DNA of 64,000 nt from Sphingobacterium prati. Its GTDB lineage: Bacteria > Bacteroidota > Bacteroidia > Sphingobacteriales > Sphingobacteriaceae. The stretch spans positions 62,001 through 126,000 of the forward strand of contig NZ_JABJWY010000012.1 of the NCBI RefSeq assembly GCF_013167215.1. Reading direction: 5' to 3'. The position numbers and the translations under genes are program-made. Shown here one piece after another: positions 9,162 to 17,997 of the stretch; position 1 is the stretch's first letter; every line of letters starts with the position of its first letter. The notes below the pieces were generated by a model that searched no databases, was not told where the DNA came from, and worked only from the letters and a program-made list of their open reading frames with translations.

Positions 9162-9914
9162 TTAAAAACCGTGTTCCTGTTCGATTTCCAATACGATACC
9201 TTCGTCCACTAAAACACGACCACAATGTTCGCAGATAATGATTTTTTTACGTTGACGAATCTCAGATTGCATCTGAGCCGGGATCTTATTGTGACATCCT
9301 GAACAGCTATCACGATCAATCGAAACGACTGCTAAACCATTCTTGAAGGAATTACGTAAGCGGTAGTAAACTTTTACCAAACGTTCTTCGATATTGGCTT
9401 CCGCTTCAGCAGCTTTAGCCAATAAAGCATCTTCTTCCTTTTGAGTTTCAGAAGTAATTGTCTCCAATTCTTTCTTTTTACCCTCTAGTTCGCTTTTGCT
9501 GTATTCCAGGTTACCTACCGTGGTATCGTAGTTTTCTGTTTTGTTACGAATCTCGAATTCTGCTTCTTTGATTCTCTTTTCACAAACCTGAATCTCAAGA
9601 CCTTGGATTTCAATTTCTTTCGAAATAGCGTCGTATTCACGATTATTTTTTACCTCATTTAACTGCGACTCATACTTTTTGATGGCAGCCTGGGCATCCT
9701 TAATCATGTTTTTACGCTTAACGATTGAATCTTCTAAATCGTCTAAGTCTGTTCTGATCTTCTCAATACGAGTTTCTAAACCCGCAATCTCATCTTCAAG
9801 ATCTGCAACCTCCATAGGTAATTCACCACGAACCTGGCGAATTTTGTCTATTTTAGTATGTATGGCTTGCAAAAGCCATAGTGCTTTCAATTTTTGTTCT
9901 ACGGTTTGTTCCAT
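9162..9914 (-). CDS. C4-type zinc-ribbon, coiled-coil protein (COG1579 family)
   Basis: 250 residues from the ATG at 9914. The frame also opens with a TTG three bases earlier, but the ATG overlaps the upstream stop (TGATG), the normal coupled arrangement. Residues 10-180 form a long charged coiled coil. The C-terminus has a four-cysteine zinc ribbon, C-S-G-C-H then C-E-H-C-G. This matches the COG1579 family, whose members are thought to bind nucleic acid, but no activity is established. It is co-transcribed with the Nif3-like gene directly upstream, a pairing I recall as common in Bacteroidota. Confidence 0.88.
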   Translation of the reverse strand: MEQTVEQKLKALWLLQAIHTKIDKIRQVRGELPMEVADLEDEIAGLETRIEKIRTDLDDLEDSIVKRKNMIKDAQAAIKKYESQLNEVKNNREYDAISKEIEIQGLEIQVCEKRIKEAEFEIRNKTENYDTTVGNLEYSKSELEGKKKELETITSETQKEEDALLAKAAEAEANIEERLVKVYYRLRNSFKNGLAVVSIDRDSCSGCHNKIPAQMQSEIRQRKKIIICEHCGRVLVDEGIVLEIEQEHGF

Positions 9915-11014
9915 CAACTGTAGTATTTTATAGGATTTGTATCTATTTCTGTTGTCAAGGTTGCAAAGTTAGGAAATTTTTTCGTAATAATGTCGTACAA
10001 TAATTCCTGCGTAAATTGTTCGCTCTCAAAATGTCCCGTATCTGCAATAACAATTTCACTCTCCGCATCAAAAAATTCATGGTATTTATAATCAGCTGTT
10101 ACAAAAAAATCAGCTCCTGATCGCTTTGCTGCACTCAATAGGAAACCGCCTGCACCGCCGCAAACAGCGACTCTACTAACCTTTTTTCCGAGAAGCGCTG
10201 TATGACGGATAACATTTAAGTTAAGATTCTTCTTCAGGTAAGCCAAAAACTCCAACTCATCCATGGGTTCTGATAAATTACCGATCATTCCGGCGCCAAT
10301 TTCTATCGCAGTATTCTGTAAATCGAAAAGATCGTAAGCAACCTCCTCATAGGGACGTGCTTCATAAAGCGCCAAAAGGAGTTTTCGTTCAATTGAACGT
10401 GTATAGATCACTTCAATCCGCGTTTCTTCAACACGTTCTTGCGTTCCTACTTCGCCTATACTAGGTTCGGATCCCGCCAAAGGTCTAAAACTTCCGTAAC
10501 CAGCAGTATTAAAACTACATTGGTCGTAGTGCTTACCGATCTGGCCCGCTCCGGCATCAAACAACGCTGTCCTGACTTCTTCTACATGGCTCCTAGGCAC
10601 AAATACAACCATCTTGCGCAGTACATTAGGCTTGGATTCTAATATCGCCTGATTAACCAATCCCAGCTTATCCGCTATTTTTGAATTGACCCCACCGACA
10701 ACATTATCCAGATTGGTATGTATTGCATACAGGGCAATTTTGTTTTCTATAGCTTTTATGACAGTACGCTCAACATAATTCTTTCCGTTGATTTTTTTTA
10801 ATCCTTTGAAAACAATGGGATGATGTGAAACAATCAAATTGCATCCTTTTTCGATCGCTTCCTGTACAACTTCCTCCGTACAATCCAACGAAATTAATAC
10901 TTTGGTAATCTCTTGATCTGCATTGCCGACAATAAGTCCGGCATTATCGTAAGATTCCTGCAAATCCAATGGAGCCAGCTGCTCCAGGTATTGAATAACT
11001 GCTTTAATTTTCAT
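9914..11014 (-). CDS. Nif3-like dinuclear metal-centre hexameric protein
   Basis: 366 residues, cytoplasmic. The metal-binding histidine segments are visible: N-L-I-V-S-H-H-P-I-V-F-K-G near residue 65, then A-I-H-T-N-L-D near 98, and D-T-G-H-F-E-S-E near 330. The length shows the central PII-like insert (about 125-235) of the YqfO subfamily, absent from the short E. coli YbgI. The family has been called GTP cyclohydrolase I type 2, but its substrate is uncertain. It overlaps the membrane-protein gene upstream by 11 bases and the zinc-ribbon gene downstream by 1 base, giving a three-gene operon. Confidence 0.92.
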   Translation of the reverse strand: MKIKAVIQYLEQLAPLDLQESYDNAGLIVGNADQEITKVLISLDCTEEVVQEAIEKGCNLIVSHHPIVFKGLKKINGKNYVERTVIKAIENKIALYAIHTNLDNVVGGVNSKIADKLGLVNQAILESKPNVLRKMVVFVPRSHVEEVRTALFDAGAGQIGKHYDQCSFNTAGYGSFRPLAGSEPSIGEVGTQERVEETRIEVIYTRSIERKLLLALYEARPYEEVAYDLFDLQNTAIEIGAGMIGNLSEPMDELEFLAYLKKNLNLNVIRHTALLGKKVSRVAVCGGAGGFLLSAAKRSGADFFVTADYKYHEFFDAESEIVIADTGHFESEQFTQELLYDIITKKFPNFATLTTEIDTNPIKYYS

Positions 11015-11489
11015 CGTTTATAATGACCTCCTTTTCTCGAAATTTATCATGTTCTTCCAAAATTCTACGATTTGCATTGATATTAAACCAATAGTTAGCC
11101 AATGTGACAAAGTGCATGATAACAAGCACACCTGAAATGGAAATCGGCAGGGGAATATTTGTAGCCAAATAGATCCAGGAATATAGCGATCCTTTCCGAA
11201 AGGTTGGATTCTCCTCAACAGCAATCTTACGATCATAGAATTCATTGATGAGCGAATCTCTTAAGCGGGAAGCAACCTGAAAATTCCAGTAAATATTGAC
11301 TAATGGAATGGCAACCAACCAAGATTGATTGGGTGTCATCAATCTATTTTCCACAGCTATCAGGCTTAATGTTCTGCGAATTGTATTCGCAAACAACAAC
11401 CAAATAATAATGCGTATAAGGATCAGACCTAAGGCTGTATACAGTACTTCGGGTTTACTTAATTCTTTTACTAATTCTTCTTGCGTCAT
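11004..11489 (-). CDS. Conserved membrane protein of unknown function
   Basis: 161 residues. I do not recognise the family. There are about three hydrophobic stretches: residues 15-45 (GLILIRIIIWLLF), 58-72 (WLVAIPLVNIYW) and 108-135 (ISISGVLVIMHFVTLAN). Between them lies a charged loop with R-L-R-D-S-L-I-N-E-F. The tail is highly charged and ends in a run of acidic and lysine residues. It overlaps the Nif3-like gene by 11 bases and probably heads that operon. The general pattern is similar to DUF4328/DUF4234-type membrane proteins, but that is a guess. Confidence 0.7.
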   Translation of the reverse strand: MTQEELVKELSKPEVLYTALGLILIRIIIWLLFANTIRRTLSLIAVENRLMTPNQSWLVAIPLVNIYWNFQVASRLRDSLINEFYDRKIAVEENPTFRKGSLYSWIYLATNIPLPISISGVLVIMHFVTLANYWFNINANRRILEEHDKFREKEVIINDEN

Positions 11490-11509
11490 TTTGGATATCT
11501 TACTCTTAT

Positions 11510-12268
11510 TTATTTTTCCTGTAATAACAAATCTACTAATTCTTTCAGCTTTTTTATTTGCGGGTTGTGATCACTAATCAATTCAACCGTTTTAAAATGA
11601 CGTTGCTTTGCTTTCGCATAAAATGGGTAAAAGTCATCTTTGTCCATTGCCTTATCATCCTGGTAGGTCAAGATGTAAGTAGCCGGAATTTTCTCTCTTT
11701 CCGGATTTCTTAAATTGATTCTATCAGTCATCGTCTTCAAAGGGTGGGGGACATCCCGCGGAAACTTACTCTCATCCTTCACCCAAAATGGAATAATATA
11801 ACCATTTTTGTCAAGTTTTAAAAGGCTATTGCTACTATCTGGTTTAACCATTAAGCTCATCACAGATTCCTGATTATCAGGGAAGATGGCATCTAAATAA
11901 ACCAACTTTTTAATTCGATCTGGAAGACTATCTGCTACACCTGTTATTATCATTCCACCGTAACTATGGCCGACTAAAACGATATCTCGAAGATCTTCAA
12001 ATAAGATCGTATTGATCACATCGTTAATGTGAGTCTGCAAACAAATGGTAGTATCCGCTAAATGATAACGTTCTCCAAGGCCGGTTAGTGTGGGTCGATA
12101 GGTTTTATGCCCTTCTTTCTCTAATTCATTTGCTGTATTTTTAAATTGCCAAGCACCACCCCAAGCGCCATGTACAATGACATAAGTAGCTTGCTGTGAA
12201 TAAACACATTTTAAGCTAATAACTAACGAAAAAAACAAGATAAAACAACCTAATTTACTAAAATTCAT
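11510..12268 (-). CDS. Secreted alpha/beta hydrolase
   Basis: 252 residues. A signal peptide of about 24 residues is followed by an alpha/beta-hydrolase domain. The oxyanion-hole region V-I-V-H-G-A-W-G-G-A-W, the nucleophile elbow V-G-H-S-Y-G-G (serine near 105) and a late S-D-H-N-P histidine form the expected triad. The pattern resembles plant-type esterases of the salicylate/methyl-ester hydrolase group and related bacterial lipases. The true substrate cannot be told. It ends 20 bases before the membrane-protein gene of the Nif3 operon, so it could feed transcription into it. Confidence 0.88.
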   Translation of the reverse strand: MNFSKLGCFILFFSLVISLKCVYSQQATYVIVHGAWGGAWQFKNTANELEKEGHKTYRPTLTGLGERYHLADTTICLQTHINDVINTILFEDLRDIVLVGHSYGGMIITGVADSLPDRIKKLVYLDAIFPDNQESVMSLMVKPDSSNSLLKLDKNGYIIPFWVKDESKFPRDVPHPLKTMTDRINLRNPEREKIPATYILTYQDDKAMDKDDFYPFYAKAKQRHFKTVELISDHNPQIKKLKELVDLLLQEK

Positions 12269-12493
12269 TCTATTATATTTAGATTATATTTAAACCATAC
12301 TTCTAACATTATTTCTAAAACTACTCAACAAATTACTATGTTCCAATAAGCATATCCTATTTCGCTGTTGAAAATAATATATGTAAGTACTTACTCATAA
12401 ATTAATAGCCCGCTCCTTTGTTTTTAAACACGTATATTATATTAAAATTACCACGCAGACCAAAGCAGGGTAGGGAGAACCCAATAGAACGAA

Positions 12494-13204
12494 TCAGACA
12501 TACAATAAAAATATGGTTGGTTTTTTATGGTAATCCACTTTTTGTTTTTTCCATTCAGCAATAGTAAGACTCTTTATAGATTCATCAGCAGAAGTCACAT
12601 TGCAAGCTACACAGAGCTGGGTATTCGGTTTACATGTTTTCAGAAGATCTTCCAGAAGATGGTTGTTCCGAAAAGGTGTTTCAATAAAAATCTGGGTTTG
12701 CTTCTCACGTATAGCTTGCAGCTCAAGATCTTTGATCTTCTTCGTACGCTCATTTTTATCAATAGGTAAATAACCTTGAAAAGCAAACTTCTGTCCACTA
12801 AACCCCGAAGCCATAAGTGCCAATAAGATTGAGCTGGGACCAACCAATGGCACCACTTTAATCCCGAGCTGATGCGCACGGGCAACAACGGAAGCGCCTG
12901 GATCCGCTACTCCTGGACAACCGGCCTCCGACATCAACCCTACATTTTTACCTTGCTTCAGGCCCTCAAAAAAATCGTTAATATTTCCTTTGTCCCGTGC
13001 ATGTTTCCCATAATCATGTATTTTCAATTCACTTTGGGGTATTTTTAAGCCTGCCAGCTTTAGAAACTTTCTTGCAGTCTTTTCATTTTCCACGATATAT
13101 TCGTCCAATGTATTGATTGTTTCAACCAAATAGGGAGTAAAAGACTGGAATGCAGCATCATCGCTCAAAGGAACGGGAATTAAATATAATATACCATTTG
13201 CCAT
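12494..13204 (-). CDS. RsmI-like SAM-dependent methyltransferase (COG0313)
   Basis: 236 residues from the ATG at 13204 (M-A-N-G-I-L-Y-L-I-P). A TTG two codons earlier is less likely. It belongs to the tetrapyrrole-methylase fold used by RsmI, which 2'-O-methylates C1402 of 16S rRNA. Visible motifs are Y-L-I-P-V-P-L at the N-terminus, L-M-S-E-A-G-C-P-G-V-A-D-P-G in the middle, and V-V-P-L-V-G-P-S-S-I. The length is about 40 residues shorter than E. coli RsmI and the N-terminal T-P-I-G-N motif is replaced by V-P-L-S-D, so it may be a paralogue with another target. Monocistronic; the 225 bases beyond it (12269-12493) are AT-rich with no feature I could support. Confidence 0.85.
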   Translation of the reverse strand: MANGILYLIPVPLSDDAAFQSFTPYLVETINTLDEYIVENEKTARKFLKLAGLKIPQSELKIHDYGKHARDKGNINDFFEGLKQGKNVGLMSEAGCPGVADPGASVVARAHQLGIKVVPLVGPSSILLALMASGFSGQKFAFQGYLPIDKNERTKKIKDLELQAIREKQTQIFIETPFRNNHLLEDLLKTCKPNTQLCVACNVTSADESIKSLTIAEWKKQKVDYHKKPTIFLLYV

Positions 13205-13352
13205 ATACAAACCTACTAATTAACGACCATTTGCTTACAGTAATTTTAAACTTAGCATAAGCAAATCGTTAAAATTGATTAAATTTGCAAATTTTAAACT
13301 CATTATTAGTATTTTAGCATAAGTATTTGTTGCAACAATAAACATCATCCAA

Positions 13353-13739
13353 ATGATCACACAAATTACAGAAGGCGTAAAAATCTCGGTTGAAACCATC
13401 TATCAATCGGAGTATTCCAATCCCGACCGTGAACATTTTATGTTTGCTTATCACATTAGCATAGAAAATTTGAGCGATTACACCGTACAACTGATCAGTC
13501 GTTACTGGAAAATTTTCGATGCAAAAGGCGACTATAGGGAGGTATCAGGCGAAGGAGTTGTGGGGGAGCAGCCTGTAATTGAACCTGGTCAGATACATCA
13601 ATACACTTCGGGATGTAATCTCAACAGCGAATTTGGTTTTATGGAAGGACATTACAACATGATCCGTTCTTTGGATAACAGTGATTTTCAGGTTGAAATA
13701 CCACGTTTCAATCTGATTGCGGATTATGCATTGAATTAA
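13353..13739 (+). CDS. apaG: ApaG protein
   Basis: 128 residues, the usual size. It is a single fibronectin-III-like beta domain, with the family segments F-A-Y-H-I-S-I-E-N, L-I-S-R-Y-W-K-I-F-D, G-E-G-V-V-G-E-Q-P-V-I and Y-T-S-G-C. In enterobacteria the gene sits beside apaH and ksgA and is linked to cobalt/magnesium tolerance. Neither neighbour is present here. The biochemical function is unsettled; the fold suggests protein-protein binding. It is divergent from the RsmI-like gene and alone. Confidence 0.95.
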   Translation: MITQITEGVKISVETIYQSEYSNPDREHFMFAYHISIENLSDYTVQLISRYWKIFDAKGDYREVSGEGVVGEQPVIEPGQIHQYTSGCNLNSEFGFMEGHYNMIRSLDNSDFQVEIPRFNLIADYALN

Positions 13740-14101
13740 GTTTATCAAGGTAATATCATTATTGCCAATTTATCACACAACGACGCTTTTTTCGCATCGA
13801 ATAAGAAACTATTTCTTTATTTTTGCGTGCATTCTAAATCAACTTGTTACTGAGACTGTGCTGCGCAGCGGCAATTTACCCGTTATGCGCCTGTTAACAT
13901 AGTATAGAAAGCCACCCAACAGATTTAATTAGTCAGCAATCAAAATAGATTATTGATTCACTATATAAATAATTGAAAATCAAAAAAAATATATACAACT
14001 ATTTGATTTTCAAAACATTAAAAAACCATCAAGGGTAATGGATTCTTGAAGGGAATTTTATTGTATTAAAATGACTAAAATTAATTTTTGGGTGATATAA
14101 C
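13740..14101 (+). promoter_or_regulatory. Structured leader region of the ABC-F gene
   Basis: A 362-base gap with no long ORF. It contains a Bacteroidota -7 element TATTTTTG (13818-13825), a 10-bp palindrome GCTGCGCAGC (13860-13869), a 12-bp inverted repeat (13973-13984 with 14002-14013), and a 9-codon open frame M-T-K-I-N-F-W-V-I (14071-14100). The frame's stop codon is one base before the GTG start of the ABC-F gene. I read this as a 5' leader, possibly with translational coupling. No -33 TTG was found at the usual distance. Confidence 0.45.
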
Positions 14102-15967
14102 GTGAGTATTTTAGCTACAGAACAAGTAAGCCATTCCTTCCACGATAGGTGGCTTTTTAGAGATTTACACTTCGGACTCCAAAAAGGAGAACGGGTGGCT
14201 TTGGTCGGAATAAATGGTACAGGCAAATCAACATTGCTTTCTATTTTAGCAGACCGTACATTGCCAACATCAGGAAAAGTTGTCAAAGAAAAAGGTATAA
14301 AAATAGGGTTTCTCGAACAAGATCCTGATTTCACAGGATTAAAATCAATCAATGATTTTATATATAGTGCTGACAACGACCAGCAGCGTTTAATCAGGGA
14401 ATATGAAGAACTTCTTGAGAGCAGTGATATCGATCAGAAAAAATTAGAAGACCTTACTGAAAAAATAAGTTCATTGAATGCCTGGGAATATGAGCATAAT
14501 ATAAAGACGATTTTAAATCGCCTAAACATTATGGATTTTCAACAGGATATAAAAAGTCTCTCTGGAGGGCAACGCAAAAGACTCGCGTTAGCCAAGCTTT
14601 TGATAGATGAACCGGACGTATATATCCTCGATGAACCAACCAACCACCTGGATATAGAGACCATTGAATGGTTAGAGAAGCTGCTTACCACCGGAAATAA
14701 AACGGTACTATTGGTCACACACGACCGTTATTTTCTCGATAATATCTGTACAGAAATCCGGGAGCTGGATAGAGGCAATTTATATATTTATAAAGGTAAC
14801 TATTCTTATTTTTTAGAGAAGAAGTCGGATCGCGAAACGATAGATGCAGTCATGGTCGAAAAGAGCAGAAATCTACTTCGTAAAGAATTGGAATGGATGC
14901 GGCGCCAGCCTCAGGCTCGGGGTACTAAATCAAAATCCCGTATCGAAGCATTTTATGATCTGGAAGAAAAGTCAAAATCAATAAAGGGAAACGACGCTGT
15001 TCAACTTAGTGTAAAAGTAAGTAGGCAAGGATCTAAAATTCTCGAATTGGAACATGTATCTAAACATTATGGACCAAAAGAAATCGTTACGGATTTTTCT
15101 TACACATTCAAAAAAGGAGACCGAATAGGCCTAGCGGGAAAAAATGGTACGGGCAAATCAACCTTTCTAAATCTTATCACAAAAGAAGAAACGCAAGATG
15201 CTGGAACCATAGCAGTAGGAGAGACCACCGTATATGGATACTATAAACAAGGGGGGCTCGAAGTAAACGAAAATGATCGCGTACTTGATGTTGTAAAAAA
15301 TATTGCGGACTATATTGAGATGGCAAACGGAGAAGTAATTACAGCATCTCAATTACTCACGCACTTTTTATTTCCTCCGGAGAAGCAATTTGGCTTTGTC
15401 AATAAACTTAGCGGCGGGGAGCGAAAACGCCTCCAACTGATGCGGGTATTAATGAAGAATCCAAATTTTCTTATACTGGATGAGCCTTCTAATGACTTAG
15501 ACATCGATACCCTAAATGTACTCGAGGAGTTTCTAGATAACTATAGAGGCGTACTGATATTAGTATCCCACGACAGGTATCTATTGGATAAGTTGACAGA
15601 CCAACTTTTCATATTTGATGGGACAGGCAAGATCCGTATCTATAATGGAAACTATGCTGACTTCAAAATAGAACAAGACGAACTTCAAAAATTAGAAAAG
15701 GAAAAGCAAAAAAAGAATATTCAGGAAACAGCGAAACCTCAGCTAAAAGAAGAAAAGAAAAAGCTTTCTTACAAGGAGCAGCTTGAATATAACAAACTCG
15801 AAACTGAAATAGAAAATCTCGAAATACAATTAAAAGCAAAGAGTAAAGAATTAAATCAATTAACAGATCATATCAAACTTTTAGTAGTAGCAGAAGAGAT
15901 AAAAGCTTTGCAAGAACAAATAGACAAAAAATCTGAGCGATGGTTACACCTTGCCGATTTAATGTAA
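14102..15967 (+). CDS. ABC-F family ATPase (Uup-like)
   Basis: 621 residues, GTG start. The N-terminus VSILATEQVSHSF matches the family start, and no in-frame ATG lies upstream. Two ABC domains lack membrane segments. The first has Walker A G-I-N-G-T-G-K-S (near 38-45), signature L-S-G-G-Q-R-K-R and D-E-P-T-N-H-L-D. The second has G-K-N-G-T-G-K-S, L-S-G-G-E-R-K-R and D-E-P-S-N-D-L-D. The linker between is arginine-rich, and a C-terminal coiled coil of about 80 charged residues is present as in Uup. ABC-F proteins act on ribosomes, and Uup members are linked to translation and DNA stability. An antibiotic-resistance role is less likely. Confidence 0.93.
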   Translation: MSILATEQVSHSFHDRWLFRDLHFGLQKGERVALVGINGTGKSTLLSILADRTLPTSGKVVKEKGIKIGFLEQDPDFTGLKSINDFIYSADNDQQRLIREYEELLESSDIDQKKLEDLTEKISSLNAWEYEHNIKTILNRLNIMDFQQDIKSLSGGQRKRLALAKLLIDEPDVYILDEPTNHLDIETIEWLEKLLTTGNKTVLLVTHDRYFLDNICTEIRELDRGNLYIYKGNYSYFLEKKSDRETIDAVMVEKSRNLLRKELEWMRRQPQARGTKSKSRIEAFYDLEEKSKSIKGNDAVQLSVKVSRQGSKILELEHVSKHYGPKEIVTDFSYTFKKGDRIGLAGKNGTGKSTFLNLITKEETQDAGTIAVGETTVYGYYKQGGLEVNENDRVLDVVKNIADYIEMANGEVITASQLLTHFLFPPEKQFGFVNKLSGGERKRLQLMRVLMKNPNFLILDEPSNDLDIDTLNVLEEFLDNYRGVLILVSHDRYLLDKLTDQLFIFDGTGKIRIYNGNYADFKIEQDELQKLEKEKQKKNIQETAKPQLKEEKKKLSYKEQLEYNKLETEIENLEIQLKAKSKELNQLTDHIKLLVVAEEIKALQEQIDKKSERWLHLADLM

Positions 15968-15979
15968 ATTTTTCATTTG

Positions 15980-15995
15980 CGTTTCACGTGGAACG
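15980..15995. promoter_or_regulatory. parS-like ParB binding site 1
   Basis: CGTTTCACGTGGAACG matches the widespread parS consensus TGTTTCACGTGGAACA at 14 of 16 positions and contains the near-palindromic core GTTTCACGTGGAAC (15981-15994). It lies in the short gap between the ABC-F gene and mnmG, 54 bases from site 2. Confidence 0.8.
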
Positions 15996-16033
15996 TAAAT
16001 AAAAGAGTAAATTTGTAAACAAATAAAACACCG

Positions 16034-16049
16034 CGTTTCACGTGGAACA
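16034..16049. promoter_or_regulatory. parS-like ParB binding site 2
   Basis: CGTTTCACGTGGAACA matches the parS consensus TGTTTCACGTGGAACA at 15 of 16 positions. It lies 11 bases upstream of the mnmG ATG. The spacing to site 1 is 54 bases (about five helical turns), so both sites face the same side of the DNA. ParB bound here could also affect mnmG transcription. Confidence 0.88.
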
Positions 16050-16060
16050 AGAACAGAAAA

Positions 16061-17920
16061 ATGTTTAAAAAATATAATGTAATTGTAGTAGGTGCAGGAC
16101 ATGCCGGATGTGAAGCAGCAGCAGCAGCAGCTAATCTAGGTTCTTCCACTTTGCTTATTACAATGAATATGGGTGTGATAGCTCAAATGAGTTGCAACCC
16201 TGCTATAGGTGGTGTAGCCAAAGGACAAATCGTAAGAGAGATAGATGCTATGGGTGGATATACCGGGATCATCTCAGATAAATCAACGATTCAATTTCGC
16301 ATGCTTAATCTTTCAAAGGGTCCAGCGATGTGGAGTCCACGCACACAAAATGACCGTATGCGATTTGCGGAAGAGTGGAGATTACAATTAGAGTCTTTAC
16401 CTAACCTGGATATGTGGCAAGACACCGTAAAAGAGGTAATCGTCAAAAACGGAAGAGCATGCGGAGTAATCACTTCTATGGGAATAGAAATTGAATCGGA
16501 TGCCGTAGTCCTAACAAATGGAACATTCTTAAACGGCGTAATCCATATCGGTGATAAAAAATTCGGAGGCGGTAGGACGGGGGAGAAGGCCGCTACAGGA
16601 TTAACCGAACAGCTCGTTTCACTGGGCTTCGAATCAGGTAGAATGAAAACCGGTACTCCACCGAGAATCGATGGCCGCAGTCTTAACTATGCGCTCATGG
16701 AAGAACAGTGGGGCGATGAGAAGAAGGGACGTTTCTCCTATACAGATGTAGCAATGCCGACTGAACAACGCTGTTGCTGGATTACATATACCAACGACAA
16801 GGTGCATGAAATGCTCCGCACTGGCTTTGAAAAATCACCCATGTTTACCGGACGGATCAAAGGATTAGGCCCACGTTATTGTCCTTCAATAGAAGACAAA
16901 ATCAACCGCTTTGCGGAGCGTGAACGGCACCAGATTTTTGTGGAACCGGAAGGATTCAAAACAGTAGAAATTTATGTAAATGGTTTCTCAACTTCACTTC
17001 CTGAAGATGTACAGCTAAAAGCGCTGCAACTCATTCCGGGTTTTGAAAATGCAAAGATGTACCGTCCGGGATATGCAATAGAATATGACTACTTTCCACC
17101 GATGCAACTTGACCTAACATTGGAAACTCAATTGGTGAAACATCTTTTCTTCGCCGGGCAAATCAATGGAACCACAGGGTATGAAGAAGCAGCAGCGCAA
17201 GGGTTCCTTGCAGGTATAAACGCACATCAACGCGTCAATGACGATAAAGAACTTATTCTAAAAAGATCCGAGTCCTATATCGGTGTACTGGTAGATGACC
17301 TTGTCACCAAGGGAACCGAAGAACCGTACCGTATGTTCACCTCAAGAGCGGAACACCGTTTATTATTACGTCAGGATAATGCCGATATCCGCCTTACACC
17401 ATTAGCCTACAAATTAGGATTAGTTGGGGAGGAAAGACTAAAGAAAGTGCAGGATAAAATAGAAAACTCGAATAACATCATTGAATACCTCAAGCAGAAT
17501 TCCACAGATCTCGAGAAGATGAATACTGTAATGGCGGAAGTGGGTTCAACTGCACTTCCACAAAAAACACGGTTAAGTAACGTACTTGCCCGACCGCAAG
17601 TTAATATACACGACATCGTCAAAGGGGACGAAGGCTTTGCTCAATACGTTTCCCAATTTGACAAGGAAACCATAGAGCAGGCGGAAATTAATCTCAAATA
17701 CGAAAGCTACTTCGAAAAGGAAATCGAAATCGTCAATCGAATGAAGAAGATGGAAGATAGAGAAATTAATCCTGACTTCGATTACAGTTTGTTAACTTCA
17801 CTGTCCATAGAAGCCAGACAGAAATTAGCGAAGGTAAAGCCCAGAACATTAGGCCAGGCTTCTCGAATTTCGGGCGTATCACCATCAGATATCAGCGTTC
17901 TAATGGTGCATATGAGTTAA
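16061..17920 (+). CDS. mnmG: tRNA uridine-5-carboxymethylaminomethyl modification enzyme MnmG (GidA)
   Basis: 619 residues, normal length. With MnmE it installs the cmnm5 group on U34 of certain tRNAs, using FAD and methylene-tetrahydrofolate. The FAD-binding Rossmann motif G-A-G-H-A-G-C-E is at residues 11-18. The family segments [16 protein letters not shown], and the late [16 protein letters not shown] are all present. The C-terminal helical domain ends with [10 protein letters not shown]. gidA is classically found near chromosome origins, and here it has two parS-like sites directly upstream, about 6 kb from the probable origin. Confidence 0.97.
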   Translation: MFKKYNVIVVGAGHAGCEAAAAAANLGSSTLLITMNMGVIAQMSCNPAIGGVAKGQIVREIDAMGGYTGIISDKSTIQFRMLNLSKGPAMWSPRTQNDRMRFAEEWRLQLESLPNLDMWQDTVKEVIVKNGRACGVITSMGIEIESDAVVLTNGTFLNGVIHIGDKKFGGGRTGEKAATGLTEQLVSLGFESGRMKTGTPPRIDGRSLNYALMEEQWGDEKKGRFSYTDVAMPTEQRCCWITYTNDKVHEMLRTGFEKSPMFTGRIKGLGPRYCPSIEDKINRFAERERHQIFVEPEGFKTVEIYVNGFSTSLPEDVQLKALQLIPGFENAKMYRPGYAIEYDYFPPMQLDLTLETQLVKHLFFAGQINGTTGYEEAAAQGFLAGINAHQRVNDDKELILKRSESYIGVLVDDLVTKGTEEPYRMFTSRAEHRLLLRQDNADIRLTPLAYKLGLVGEERLKKVQDKIENSNNIIEYLKQNSTDLEKMNTVMAEVGSTALPQKTRLSNVLARPQVNIHDIVKGDEGFAQYVSQFDKETIEQAEINLKYESYFEKEIEIVNRMKKMEDREINPDFDYSLLTSLSIEARQKLAKVKPRTLGQASRISGVSPSDISVLMVHMS

Positions 17921-17997
17921 TTAATTGATTACCAGGTTTTTATAAATAAAAATAAACAAGCTTAAAATAAGCGATTTAAGACAATATTCTATTTTTT

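Noticed and set aside
13885..13902. Five-codon ORF (M-R-L-L-T) in the ABC-F leader as a leader peptide
   Set aside because: Too short to judge and far from the start codon; the nine-codon ORF touching the ABC-F start is the better candidate.
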